DNA from: Thalassospira australica
GTDB lineage: Bacteria > Pseudomonadota > Alphaproteobacteria > Rhodospirillales > Thalassospiraceae
Length of the DNA: 64,000 nucleotides
Direction: 5' to 3'
Assembly: GCF_000763295.1 (NCBI RefSeq)
Contig: NZ_JRJE01000005.1
Span: forward strand, 209,610 to 273,609
This document shows positions 1 to 9,600 of the stretch, piece by piece. A program made the translations under genes and the position numbers. Under the pieces are notes generated by a model. That model was not told where the DNA came from. It searched no databases and saw only the letters and a program-made list of their open reading frames with translations. Within the stretch, counting starts at the first letter, position 1. Each line of letters starts with the position of its first letter.

Positions 1-487
1 TGCGCTCGATATTATTGCGCGCGCGCATCTCGGCTTCGATTTTGCGATAGGAAACGGCAAGGCCAAGAACTGCTGCACTCAGGATCACGACAACCAGGGC
101 GACATTTGCGACCGTCTGCAAGTTGCCAAGTCTGCGGCCGGCATCAATAATTTCCGGTGAAACCGACAGGTGTTCACCGTTACCTGCAGCAATCAGCGAA
201 ATACTGTTGAGCGCAAGTGACAGTTGACCCGAGTCGTTGACAATTTCAGCCGGCAGGTCAGAAATGATCAGGGTTTCGATCACTGTCCCCTGAAACATGT
301 ACCAGATCAAAATCAAAAACAGTGCGGGGATACCGCACCATGCCGCTGTGTAAGCTCCGTAATGAGCTGGCAACGAGTGAAGATTGCTATGTCGGCCGCC
401 CGAAAGAGCCACAGCCCGCTGGCGTCCAAAATAAAAGGACAAAGCACAAAGCGCGGCAACCGCGAGCAACAGGAAAGACAGGGACAT
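1..487 (-). CDS. pstC: Phosphate ABC transporter permease PstC, N-terminal part (runs off the window)
   Basis: Inner-membrane permease of the high-affinity phosphate importer PstSCAB. Reading the minus strand from an ATG at 487 gives an open frame of 162 codons to the window edge. It opens with a hydrophobic helix (MSLSFLLLAVAALCALSFYF), then a linker holding HSLPAHYGAYTAAW and a second helix (IPALFLILIW), and reaches a third hydrophobic stretch near residues 130-145. This is the extended N-terminus seen in long alphaproteobacterial PstC proteins. It lies downstream of pstS on the same strand, as in a pstSCAB operon. The catalytic core is outside the window. The ribosome binding site is weak (only GGAT-like), which fits lower expression than PstS. 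The identification rests on the N-terminus and on context. Confidence 0.8.
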   Translation of the reverse strand, partial: MSLSFLLLAVAALCALSFYFGRQRAVALSGGRHSNLHSLPAHYGAYTAAWCGIPALFLILIWYMFQGTVIETLIISDLPAEIVNDSGQLSLALNSISLIAAGNGEHLSVSPEIIDAGRRLGNLQTVANVALVVVILSAAVLGLAVSYRKIEAEMRARNNIER

Positions 488-587
488 TATTTTTAATCCG
501 TTCGCCAGGTGAGCCTGCAGAAGTCAGTTCGAAAGGCCAATAGGACAGAAAGAATAAACAAATCAAGGCAGAAAACAAAGAAACCGA

Positions 588-605
588 TGGCAGCGAATGC
601 TGCCA
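588..605 (-). terminator. Hairpin between pstS and pstC
   Basis: TGGCAGC (588-594) pairs with GCTGCCA (599-605) around a GAAT loop. On the minus strand it is followed by a T-rich run (TTTCTTTGTTTT). It lies just after the pstS stop codon and before pstC. It may act as an attenuator or 3' stabiliser that keeps pstS mRNA more abundant than the rest of the operon. Confidence 0.6.
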
Positions 606-622
606 CCGGTTGAAAGATCGCG

Positions 623-1654
623 TTACATGCTCAGCGGCGAAAGGTTCATCGCTGCATTGCGTACTGCTTCACGCTCAGCTGCATCCATCGGGATGAGGCC
701 ACGGTCAGCAAGATAGCCTTCGTCACCCCAAGCTTTGTCTGCGGTGAACTCAGCAAGATATTCCTTGATACCCGGAATGGTACCAACGTGTGCGTTCTTG
801 ACGTAGAAGAACAGCGAGCGGGAAACCGGGTAAGAACCGTCAGAAATTGCTTCGAAGGTCGGAGCAACACCAGAGATCATCGAACCCTGAAGTTTGTCGC
901 CGTTCTGATCAAGGAAGGAGAAACCGAAGATGCCAAATGCATCTTTGTTGGCTTCAAGTTTCTGAACGATCAGGTTGTCGTTCTCGCCAGCTTCAACGTA
1001 GCCGCCGTCTTCACGAACGCCAGCGCAAACTGCTTCGAACTGGTCTTCGTTGGTTTCTTCAAGAGCAGCAATAACCGGGAAGCTTTCGCAAGCTTCTTCA
1101 AGTACCAGCTCGGTGAAAGCATCACGGGTACCCGAGGTCGGCGGCGGGCCAAGAACTTCGATTTTCGCGTCCGGAAGGCTCGGATCAATTTCTGACCAGG
1201 TGGTGTACGGGTTGTCGATCAGCGACTGGCCGTCTTTTGACGGAACAGTTTTCGCAAGAGCGAGGAAAATCTGTTCTTTGGTCAGGTCGATCTGCTCAGA
1301 AGCGTTGGAGTTCGACAGGACGATACCGTCGTAACCAACTTTAACTTCGGTAACTTCCGAAATGCCGTTTTCAGCACATTTCTCAACTTCGGACTTCTTG
1401 ATGCGACGCGAAGCATTGGTGATGTCCGGGTGCTGTTCGCCAACACCGGCGCAGAACAGCTTCAGACCACCGCCAGAACCGGTCGATTCAATAACCGGCG
1501 TTTTGAAGGAGGTGGTTTTACCGAATTCTTCTGCAACTGCGGTTGCAAACGGGAAGACGGTGGACGAACCAACGATACGAATCTGGTCGCGTGCTTCGGC
1601 AGCGCCAGCAAAGGCAACGCTCATAAGCGCCGCAACAGCAAGAGTCTTCTTCAT
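623..1654 (-). CDS. pstS: Phosphate-binding protein PstS
   Basis: Periplasmic phosphate-binding component of the Pst importer, 343 residues. The start is the second of two adjacent ATGs (1654), because a GGGGA ribosome binding site sits 7 nt upstream; ATG 1657 is the alternative. A signal peptide is clear: MKKTLAVAALMSVAFAGAAEA, with cleavage likely after AEA. The mature protein begins with the family motif RIVGSSTVFPFATAVAEEF, and ESTGSGGG follows, which forms the phosphate-binding loop. A second hallmark, PPPTSGTRDAF, lies in the middle. The length fits the PstS-like subgroup common in alphaproteobacteria. The first gene of the operon; pstC follows 135 nt later. Expression is presumably PhoB-dependent, with only a weak Pho-box candidate upstream. 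Confidence 0.95.
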   Translation of the reverse strand: MKKTLAVAALMSVAFAGAAEARDQIRIVGSSTVFPFATAVAEEFGKTTSFKTPVIESTGSGGGLKLFCAGVGEQHPDITNASRRIKKSEVEKCAENGISEVTEVKVGYDGIVLSNSNASEQIDLTKEQIFLALAKTVPSKDGQSLIDNPYTTWSEIDPSLPDAKIEVLGPPPTSGTRDAFTELVLEEACESFPVIAALEETNEDQFEAVCAGVREDGGYVEAGENDNLIVQKLEANKDAFGIFGFSFLDQNGDKLQGSMISGVAPTFEAISDGSYPVSRSLFFYVKNAHVGTIPGIKEYLAEFTADKAWGDEGYLADRGLIPMDAAEREAVRNAAMNLSPLSM

Positions 1655-1747
1655 CATAAATTCCCCAATGGTAGTTCCACTTCGGAACGGTGCAACGATC
1701 TGCGAGGCGGACTCTAACGCTGGGTGCTTACGGTATTGTGTCGCTTT

Positions 1748-1767
1748 TGTTAACGTTATGTGACAAC
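1748..1767 (-). promoter_or_regulatory. Weak candidate PHO box upstream of pstS
   Basis: On the minus strand TTGTCAC is followed after 4 nt by CGTTAAC, about 95-115 nt upstream of the pstS start. The alphaproteobacterial PhoB consensus is CTGTCAT-N4-CTGTCAT. The first half matches at 5 of 7 positions and the second only at 3 of 7, so this is tentative. Confidence 0.25.
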
Positions 1768-1853
1768 GTATCAGAGCGGTAAAAACACTCGTGTATTTCA
1801 TTTAAAAACAAATACTTAGTTTAGTTTTGCGTTCACCTGAAAATGAATATTTT

Positions 1854-1925
1854 CACATCAACATGGCCCATAAGCGTTGATGTGCGATGGGCTTGCGCGA
1901 TCATTGTAACAATCACTGTAACAAT
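1854..1925. repeat. Inverted repeat plus 12-bp tandem repeat in the pstS upstream region
   Basis: The gene-free stretch 1655-2080 holds two compact elements. CACATCAAC (1854-1862) and GTTGATGTG (1876-1884) form a perfect 9-bp inverted repeat with a 13-nt spacer. Directly after come two abutting 12-mers, CATTGTAACAAT (1902-1913) and CACTGTAACAAT (1914-1925), differing at one base. Each 12-mer contains a TGTAACA core that resembles half of a Pho box, but with a 12-bp rather than 11-bp period. They lie between pstS and the divergent gene at 2081 and could serve either. No coding sequence is convincing here. Confidence 0.5.
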
Positions 1926-2080
1926 TGCCGCCAAGAAGCGATAACGCCGCGCCAACCGCCGGGACCGATGATTAATTCCAGCAAGCTCTTTACACGGCCC
2001 GCGTTCCACGCAACTGTTGTTCAGGCACGGGTCAAACATGCAGTGCGTCTGTCTGCGCACCGCCATAACAGGAGAAAGAC

Positions 2081-2383
2081 ATGAGCAACGCCTCGATCGA
2101 CGAGATTCAGGAACTGATCCAGAAGCTGTCTGGCGAACTTGGGGAAATGTCCGAGGCGGCATCACGTCATATCGATGACCTGCATATCGCCGTGAATAAT
2201 GTCGCGTCTCATGTTCTGGCGATCGAAGCTGTTCTGTCGCTGGTGGCACAAAAGGTCGATATCGACGAAGCCGACGCGATCAAATGGATCCGCGACAAGA
2301 CGGCAGCCTATGCCGAAGACAGCAGCGAAGGATCCGCTGCCGAGGGCATTGCCCAAAGTCTGCTGGGCAAAGAAGGGCAATAA
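2081..2383 (+). CDS. Small acidic helical protein, unknown function
   Basis: A 100-residue protein with a strong ribosome binding site (AGGAGAAAGAC before ATG). The sequence is predicted mostly helical, with heptad-like hydrophobic spacing in the first 60 residues (IDEIQELIQKLSGELGEMSE), and an acidic, Ala/Ser-rich C-terminus. There is no signal peptide or membrane segment, so it is probably cytosolic. I do not recognise the family. It is transcribed divergently from pstS and ends just before a strong bidirectional terminator. It appears to be a stand-alone gene. The clear ribosome binding site and the tight terminator make it a real gene despite its size. Confidence 0.75.
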   Translation: MSNASIDEIQELIQKLSGELGEMSEAASRHIDDLHIAVNNVASHVLAIEAVLSLVAQKVDIDEADAIKWIRDKTAAYAEDSSEGSAAEGIAQSLLGKEGQ

Positions 2384-2435
2384 CCGCTACCGCTGCCTCC
2401 GCCTGACTGCGGCAACCGCGCATCTTGTAAAATAC

Positions 2436-2471
2436 AAAAGGACGGCAGATGGTCATTCCTGCCGTCCTTTT
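2436..2471. terminator. Strong bidirectional terminator
   Basis: AAAAGGACGGCAG (2436-2448) and CTGCCGTCCTTTT (2459-2471) form a perfect 13-bp stem with a 10-nt loop. A- and T-rich ends give a T-tract on each strand. It separates the convergent gene at 2081-2383 from glcF. Confidence 0.93.
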
Positions 2472-2492
2472 CATGCTTGATACCTTGTTGCT

Positions 2493-3824
2493 TTACCCTG
2501 CCTGCCCGGCGAAATTGGCATCCATCGGGGGGCTGAGCTTTTCGGGCACCGGCCCACCTGCGGCCCAGTCAAGCAGCTGAACGGTATGCAGCACCTTTAA
2601 GTCATCCGTTTCGATTTGCACCATGCAGCCGATGTTGCCGGTCGCAACCAGATCAGGTTGGGTTGCACGGATATTGCCGCGCTTGCGTTCCTGAAGCTGG
2701 CTCGCGATTTCGGGCTGCAGCAGGTTGTAAACCCCGGCAGACCCGCAGCACAGATGCCCTTCGGCGATCTCCACCACATCGAACCCGGCCTTTTTCAACA
2801 GATCGCGTGGCGGACGGGTGATCTTTTGACCATGCTGCATCGAGCACGCCGAATGATAGGCCACACGCGGGCTCCCATGGGTGGCCCCGGCAAAGACGGC
2901 GGCATCAATATCCAGCCCCGCCAGATATTCGGTAATATCCTTGGCAAGACTCGATACGGTGGCGGCCTTGTCGGCATAGGCCGGATCATGACGCAGCATA
3001 TGCCCGTAATCCTTGACCGTGGTGCCACACCCCGATGCGGTGATTACGATGGCATCAAGGCCCTCGCCAGCAAGTTCAGCCGACCATGCGTCGATATTGC
3101 CCTTGGCCTGATGATGGGATTGTTCTTCCTTGCCCATATGATGGACAAGCGAGCCACAACATCCTGCCCCCTTGGCAACAACCACCTCGATGCCTAGGCG
3201 GGTGAGTAGACGAACCGTCGATTCGTTGATTTCGGTTTCAAGCACCTGCTGAGCACAACCGGTTAGGATGGCGACACGGCCCTTGCGTTCCCCGACTGCC
3301 GGAATGACCTGCGGTTTATCGACCCAACTGGATGGCGGCATGGGACGTGCGCCCATCTTGACCATGCCCTTAAGCCGACCGGGCATCAGCCGTGCAAAGG
3401 GGGCAGCAAACCTGGCCCCGATCAGCGACAACCGGAACAGGGTCGGGTTTGGCACGACAATCGACAGCAACTTACGCAGCAAACGGTCCCCCAAGGGGCG
3501 TTCATAGTTTTCCTCGATGTGGGCGCGCGCGTTATCAATCAGGTGCATATAATCCACACCAGATGGACAGGTGGTGGTACAGGACAAACAGGACAGGCAA
3601 CGATCAAGATGTTTGACCACCTTTTCGGTTGCCGGTTTGTCGTTTTCCAGCATGTCCTTGATCAGATAAATCCGCCCACGCGGGCTATCAAGTTCGTCGC
3701 CCAGTGTCACAAATGTCGGGCAGGTCGCAGTACAAAAACCGCAATGTACGCATTTGCGCAGGATCTGTTCGCTTTCGGCGATGACCGGATTTTCAAGCTG
3801 GGCCGGGGTGAAGTTGGTTTGCAT
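2493..3824 (-). CDS. glcF: Glycolate oxidase iron-sulfur subunit GlcF
   Basis: Electron-transfer subunit of the membrane-associated glycolate oxidase (glycolate to glyoxylate), 443 residues. Two 4Fe-4S ferredoxin motifs are visible: Cys25, 28, 31 and 35 (CVHCGFCTATCP) and Cys76, 79, 82 and 86 (CLSCLSCTTTCP). Two CCG domains follow: GAGCCGSLVHH in the first and GHLCCGSAGVYN in the second, typical of GlcF and LutA-type proteins. The start codon overlaps the last base of the glcE stop (TAATG), so the two are translationally coupled. It is the last gene of the pyc-glcDEF cluster and is followed by the terminator at 2436-2471. Length matches E. coli GlcF (about 407) plus a short C-terminal extension. 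Confidence 0.95.
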   Translation of the reverse strand: MQTNFTPAQLENPVIAESEQILRKCVHCGFCTATCPTFVTLGDELDSPRGRIYLIKDMLENDKPATEKVVKHLDRCLSCLSCTTTCPSGVDYMHLIDNARAHIEENYERPLGDRLLRKLLSIVVPNPTLFRLSLIGARFAAPFARLMPGRLKGMVKMGARPMPPSSWVDKPQVIPAVGERKGRVAILTGCAQQVLETEINESTVRLLTRLGIEVVVAKGAGCCGSLVHHMGKEEQSHHQAKGNIDAWSAELAGEGLDAIVITASGCGTTVKDYGHMLRHDPAYADKAATVSSLAKDITEYLAGLDIDAAVFAGATHGSPRVAYHSACSMQHGQKITRPPRDLLKKAGFDVVEIAEGHLCCGSAGVYNLLQPEIASQLQERKRGNIRATQPDLVATGNIGCMVQIETDDLKVLHTVQLLDWAAGGPVPEKLSPPMDANFAGQAG

Positions 3825-5083
3825 TATGCGCCCTCCCCGCTTTGATGACCGGGCATAAGCCGCCCGGGATTAAGAATACCCTTTGGATCAAAGTTCTCCT
3901 TGATCCGGGCATTGATCTGCGCCAGTGCTGCGTTCTCTGCATGGAAGACCGGAACCGTTTCCCGGATTTCGTCGGAGGCCCGCACCAGATCGGCCTGCCC
4001 GCCTGCATCCGCCGCGATGTCACGGATGGAACCGGCCATTGCATCGGGTGCATCTGTTGCGGATACCTGCAACCAGATCAGACCACCGGCCCAATCCATC
4101 ATCGCACGCCCCCCGGTTTGTGCCATCAGACGCGCGCAGACCTCGCCGCCGCTGGCGGGCGGGACGGACACGCGCCACAACAGGCTGTTCTTGTTTGCGG
4201 ATGCCTTGAACGGTGCAACGTCAGCAACAACATGCCAGATACGCTGACTGTGGGCTTCGGGCACTTCGTGACATTCCCCGAAACCGTCAAGCGCACGGCA
4301 CAAGGCCTCTGCCCGCCAGGCAACAGATGGCTTTGGCCCTTCCAGGCGCAGGACAACCAACCCGCTGCCATATTCGCCGGTCAGTGGCACATCAAGGTGG
4401 CTGGCATCTTCGGGCGCAATCCAGGCGGCGGCGGAAACTTCGTTCTCGCTGCGCATTGCCAATGTCATCGCCTTTCCGGCGGCGCGCGGATCACTGCAGG
4501 TTACGATGACGGTCGCAGAGGTTTCATCACATGGCATGACCTTAAGTGTGACCGTATGCATCACCCCAAGCGTCCCAAACGACCCGGACATCAGTTTGGA
4601 CAGATCAAAACCGGTGACGTTTTTCATCACCCGGCCGCCGGATTTGAAATCCTCTCCGCGACCGGAAACGGCTTCAAACCCCAAAACATGATCGCGCGCC
4701 GAACCGACCTTGATCCGCCGTGGCCCGGCAACATTACAGGCCACAAGACCACCGATGGTTCCCAAATCAGCCCCTGTAGCGCCGTTTAACAACGCCGGGA
4801 GGTTTCCGGGTTCAAAATGAAATTGCTGGTTCTTTTCCGCCAAGGTGGTCTTTATATCCGCCAGCGGGGTTCCCGCATGGGCGGAAATCACCAATTCTTC
4901 CGGTTCATAAAACAGAATGCCGGACAGTTTGGAGCAATCAAGCACGGCATTGGTTTTAACAGCATGGCCAAATGCGCGTTTGCTGCCTGATCCGATGATT
5001 TCAAGCGGGGTCTCTGATCCAAGCGCCCAACCAACCGCGTCACGCAGTTGTTCCGGCGTGGTGGGGGAAAGCACATCCACCAT
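3824..5083 (-). CDS. glcE: Glycolate oxidase FAD-binding subunit GlcE
   Basis: FAD-binding subunit of glycolate oxidase, 419 residues. The N-terminal PCMH-type FAD domain contains PLEIIGSGSKRAFG and, further on, GATGADLGTIGGLVACNVAGPRR split across a Gly-rich loop, followed by GRVMKNVTGFDLSKLMSGSFG. The C-terminus ends with the family hallmark FDPKGILNPGRL. It is somewhat longer than E. coli GlcE (350). A purine-rich leader (AGGAGAGG, then GAGAGAC) precedes the ATG. It sits 98 nt after glcD and overlaps glcF by one base. GlcD, GlcE and GlcF are all needed for activity in known systems. Confidence 0.94.
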   Translation of the reverse strand: MVDVLSPTTPEQLRDAVGWALGSETPLEIIGSGSKRAFGHAVKTNAVLDCSKLSGILFYEPEELVISAHAGTPLADIKTTLAEKNQQFHFEPGNLPALLNGATGADLGTIGGLVACNVAGPRRIKVGSARDHVLGFEAVSGRGEDFKSGGRVMKNVTGFDLSKLMSGSFGTLGVMHTVTLKVMPCDETSATVIVTCSDPRAAGKAMTLAMRSENEVSAAAWIAPEDASHLDVPLTGEYGSGLVVLRLEGPKPSVAWRAEALCRALDGFGECHEVPEAHSQRIWHVVADVAPFKASANKNSLLWRVSVPPASGGEVCARLMAQTGGRAMMDWAGGLIWLQVSATDAPDAMAGSIRDIAADAGGQADLVRASDEIRETVPVFHAENAALAQINARIKENFDPKGILNPGRLMPGHQSGEGA

Positions 5084-5181
5084 TGTCTCTCTTTTCCTCT
5101 CCTGAGCCGGTCTGATCAGATTTGCGGGAACTGATCGGATGGCTTTTGTTTTTGTTACTTTTGTCTTGTTTATTGGCGCAT

Positions 5182-6675
5182 CTAAAAGCGCGGGATATCC
5201 GGAAACTTGTCGGCCACGGCCTTGGCATGCAGGGTTTTAAGCTCCCCACAGCCGTGCAAGGTCGGGAAAACCTTGCCGGGATTGAGCAACTGGCCCTCGT
5301 CAAAGGCCATCTTGATGCGTTCCTGATGTTTCATGTCATCAGTTGTGAACATTTCGCCCATCAGATCGCGCTTTTCGACCCCGATGCCATGTTCGCCCGA
5401 CAGAACCCCGCCGACCCCGACACAAAGCTTGAGGATATCGGCACCAAAGGCCTCGGCCTTTTCAAGGTCGCCGGGTTTGTTGGCATCAAACATGATCAGC
5501 GGATGCAAATTGCCGTCACCAGCATGGAAGACATTGGCAACGCCAAGACCGTGTTGTTTTGACAGGTTCTGCATGCCGGTCAGGACTTCGGACAGGCGTC
5601 CACGCGGGATGGTGCCATCCATGCACATATAGTCGGGTGAAATTCGGCCGATGGCGGGAAAGGCGTTTTTCCGCCCCGACCAGAACAGCAAACGTTCTTC
5701 TTCGCTTTCGGAAATGCGCGAATAGACCGCACCACAATCCTTGGCGATCTTGCCGACCCGTTCGATCAGGTAGTCGACCTCGACCAACGGGCCATCAAGT
5801 TCGACAAGCAGCAATGCTTCGACATCAAGCGGGTAACCTGCCTGAACGAATTCTTCGGTCGCCTTGATCGCCGGGGCATCCATCATTTCAAGACCGCCCG
5901 GAATGATCCCGGCCGCAATGATGGCGGCAACGCAATTGCCGCCTTCTTCGGATGAATTAAAGCCCAGCAACAATGCGCGCGCGGTTTCAGGTTTGCGCAG
6001 AATGCGTACCGTCACCTCGGTCACAATGCCAAGCAGCCCTTCGGAGCCTGTAATAATGCCAAGCAGGTCATAGCCCGCCTGATCAAGCCCCTTGCCGCCG
6101 ATGCGCAGGATTTCACCTTCGATGGTGACCATTTCAACGCCCAGCACATTGTTGGTGGTAAGCCCGTATTTCAGGCAATGCACCCCGCCGGAATTTTCGG
6201 CGATGTTGCCGCCAATCGAACAGGCGATCTGACTGGACGGGTCAGGTGCGTAATAGAAACCTTCGTGTTCGACCGCGCGCGTGATGCCAAGGTTGGTGAC
6301 ACCGGGCTGCACGACGGCTGCCCGGTTGTCCCAATCAATGTCGAGCACGCGATTGAATTTCATCATACTAATCGTGATCGCATCGGCCATTGGCAATGCA
6401 CCACCGGACAAGCCGGTGCCTGCACCGCGCGGAACGACACGGATTTTATTCGTATGACAATATTTCAGGATGTCTGCGACCTGTTGTGTGTTTTCAGGCA
6501 GCACAACAATCATCGGCAGTTGCCGATAGGCCATCAGCCCATCGCATTCATAGGGCCTGAGCTGATCATCATCGACAATCACCCCACCCGGTGACGGGAT
6601 AATGTCCCGCATGGCCGTGATGATATCCTTGCGACGTGCAAGCGTGTTTTGATCAGGCTCAGGCATCCTAAGCAT
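5182..6675 (-). CDS. glcD: Glycolate oxidase catalytic subunit GlcD
   Basis: FAD-dependent catalytic subunit that oxidises glycolate (and often D-lactate) to glyoxylate, 497 residues, the usual length. The FAD-binding PCMH domain carries VVPRGAGTGLSGGALP and CSIGGNIAENSGGVHCLKYG. The C-terminal FAD-oxidase domain holds NVFHAGDGNLHPLI with metal/substrate His residues, and LSGEHGIGVEKR. The start at 6675 is chosen because GGAG lies 10 nt upstream; that GGAG overlaps the last codon and stop codon of the upstream pyruvate carboxylase gene. The second ATG at 6666 has no spaced ribosome binding site. Confidence 0.96.
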   Translation of the reverse strand: MLRMPEPDQNTLARRKDIITAMRDIIPSPGGVIVDDDQLRPYECDGLMAYRQLPMIVVLPENTQQVADILKYCHTNKIRVVPRGAGTGLSGGALPMADAITISMMKFNRVLDIDWDNRAAVVQPGVTNLGITRAVEHEGFYYAPDPSSQIACSIGGNIAENSGGVHCLKYGLTTNNVLGVEMVTIEGEILRIGGKGLDQAGYDLLGIITGSEGLLGIVTEVTVRILRKPETARALLLGFNSSEEGGNCVAAIIAAGIIPGGLEMMDAPAIKATEEFVQAGYPLDVEALLLVELDGPLVEVDYLIERVGKIAKDCGAVYSRISESEEERLLFWSGRKNAFPAIGRISPDYMCMDGTIPRGRLSEVLTGMQNLSKQHGLGVANVFHAGDGNLHPLIMFDANKPGDLEKAEAFGADILKLCVGVGGVLSGEHGIGVEKRDLMGEMFTTDDMKHQERIKMAFDEGQLLNPGKVFPTLHGCGELKTLHAKAVADKFPDIPRF

Positions 6676-6682
6676 CGGTTTT

Positions 6683-9600
6683 TTACTCCGTCAATTCGAC
6701 CAGCAAATCCTTGCTGTCGACCTGTGTACCGGCAGGGGCATGGATTTTGGCCACGGTGCCGTCCTTTTCCGCGTGAACTGCGGTTTCCATTTTCATGGCT
6801 TCAAGCGAACACATCACGTCACCCGCCTTGATCTTCTGGCCTTCGGCGACATGCACCTCGACCACAAGACCGGGCATCGGGGCTGCGACATGCAGCGCAT
6901 TACCGTCTTCGGCCTTTGGCTTTGCCTTGCCCGAACCGGCCAGTGTTTTATCGGCGACCTTGACCGTACGGGGCTGACCGTTCAGTTCAAAGAACACGGT
7001 GCGGTTGCCTTCTTCGTCCCCGGCTTCTGATGTTGTCAGATAGCGAATGACAAGGGTTTTGCCCTTTTCAAGATCAACCGAGATTTCCTGATTCTGGTTC
7101 ATCCCATAGAAGAAGACCGGGGTCGGCAGCACCGAAACATCGGCGTTGTGACTGCGGTGTTCTGCGTAATCAAGGAACACCTTGGGATACATCACATAGG
7201 ATGCAACCTCGGCATCGCTGATATTGCGATGGGTTTTCTTCTCGATTTCCTTGCGGGTCACCTCAAAGTCAATCGGCGGCAGGGATTTGCCCGGACGGTC
7301 TGTCAGGGCCTCGGCACCTTTGAGCACCTTGCGCTGCAGGGCCGGCGGGAAGCCGCCAACCGGCTGACCGATTTCGCCCCGGAAGAAGGAAATGACGCTA
7401 TCGGGGAAGGTGATATCCTTTTTCGGATCAAGAACATCTTCCTCGGACAAGCCAGAGGTCACCATCATAAGCGCCATGTCGCCAACAACCTTGGAGCTTG
7501 GCGTTACCTTGACAACGTCACCAAACATTTTGTTGACCGCAGCATAGGCCTTGGACACTTCGGGCCAGCGATCCTCGATCCCCAATGCACGGGCCTGTTG
7601 GCGCAGGTTGGTGTATTGGCCGCCCGGCATTTCATGGACATAAACGTCCGACGTGCCACTGCGAATGTCGCTTTCGAACCCGGCGTAGTAACGCCGGACT
7701 TGTTCCCAATAGGTCGAGACTTCCTTGAGCGCCTCGGTCTTAAGCCCCGGATCGCGCGGCTGACCGATATAGTTATTGGCGATTGATCCCAGATTAGGCT
7801 GGGATGTCAGACCCGACATGGAATCCATCGCCGCATCGACCGCATCCACACCGGCATCAATGGCGGCAATCACGGTGGCGGCCGAAATGCCGCTGGTGTC
7901 GTGGGTATGGAAGTGGATCGGGATATTGACCGTGTCCTTAAGTGCTGTGACCAATTCGGTCGCAGCCGCCGGACGCAAGACACCCGCCATATCCTTGAGC
8001 CCAAGAATATGCGCACCGGATGCTTCAAGTTCGCGGGCCATATTCACATAGTAATCAAGGTTATATTTCGGACGGTCCTTGTCATAGATATCGCCGGTAT
8101 AACAGATGGTCGCTTCGCAGAGTTTGTCGGTTTTCAAAACCGATTCCATCGCGACCTTCATGTTTTCAACCCAGTTGAGGCTATCGAACACGCGGAACAC
8201 ATCCATGCCGTGTTCGGCCGCCTGCTTGACGAAGTAATCCACCGCATTATCGGGATAGTTGGTATAGCCCACCGCGTTCGAGGCGCGCAGCAACATCTGT
8301 GTCAGGATATTGGGCACCCGTTCGCGCAGCTTGACCAGACGATCCCACGGATCTTCTTTCAGGAAGCGCATGGCAACATCAAAGGTCGCCCCGCCCCAGC
8401 ATTCGATTGAAAACAGTTCCGGCAGACCGTGCGCGTAATAAGGCGCAATTTCGAGCATGTCATAGGTGCGCATGCGCGTTGCCAAAAGTGACTGGTGGGC
8501 GTCACGCATGGTGGTGTCGGTCATCAGGACGCGTTCCTGATCCTTCATCCAGCGCGAGAAACCTTCTGGTCCCAACTGATCCAGCTTTTGCTTGGTGCCC
8601 GGACGGATTTCGCCAAGGTCAATCGACTTTGGCATCACCGGATCATGCAGATTGGTCGGCACCACGCGGCCTTCGACTTCCGGGTTGCCATTGACCGCGA
8701 CTTCACCGATGAAGCGCAGCAAACGGGTGGCACGGTCCCGGCGGCGGACGAACTTGAACAGATCAGGCGTTTCGTCAATGAAGCGCGTGGTATATTCACC
8801 GGCCCGGAATTTCGGGTGGTTGATCAGGTTTTCAAGGAAGGCCAGGTTGGTGGCAACACCACGAATACGAAATTCGCGCAGCGCACGGTCCATCCGGTCG
8901 ACCGCTTCGCGCGGGCTACTGCCCCATGCGGTGACCTTTTCGAGCATACTGTCATAGAACGGCGTGATCACCGCCCCGGAATAGGCCGTGCCGCCATCAA
9001 GACGAATGCCAAAACCATTGGCCCCGCGATAGACCTTGATGATCCCGTAATCGGGGACAAAGTTATTTTCCGGGTTTTCGGTGGTGATACGGCACTGAAG
9101 CGCGTGATCGCGCAGCTTGATCTTTTCCTGCCAGGGGATGCCGGTTTCGGACGGGAAACCGATGCGTCCACCCTGGGCGATCAGGATTTGCGCCTTGACC
9201 AGATCAAAGCCGGTGACACATTCGGTCACGGTGTGTTCGACCTGAATACGCGGGTTGACCTCGATGAAATAGAATTTGGATGTATCAACATCCATCAGGA
9301 ATTCGACCGTTCCGGCGTTCACATAATCAGCCGCCTTGCCCAGACGAATGGCCGCGTCACAAATCTCAGCACGCTGTTCGTCATCAAGATAGGGGGCTGG
9401 TGCGCGCTCGACCACTTTCTGGTTGCGGCGCTGAACGGAACAGTCACGTTCATAAAGATGGACAAGGGTGCCATGGGTGTCGCCCAGAAGCTGCACCTCG
9501 ACATGGCGGGCGCGGCGGATCAGCTTTTCAAAATAGACCTCGCCATTGCCAAAGGCGGCTTCGGCTTCGCGGCGTGCGGCCAAAACCTGCCCTGCCAGAT

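Noticed and set aside
1833..2249. 138-codon minus-strand frame upstream of pstS
   Set aside because: Arg/Ser-rich composition, no ribosome binding site, and it overlaps the repeat elements and the well-supported gene at 2081.
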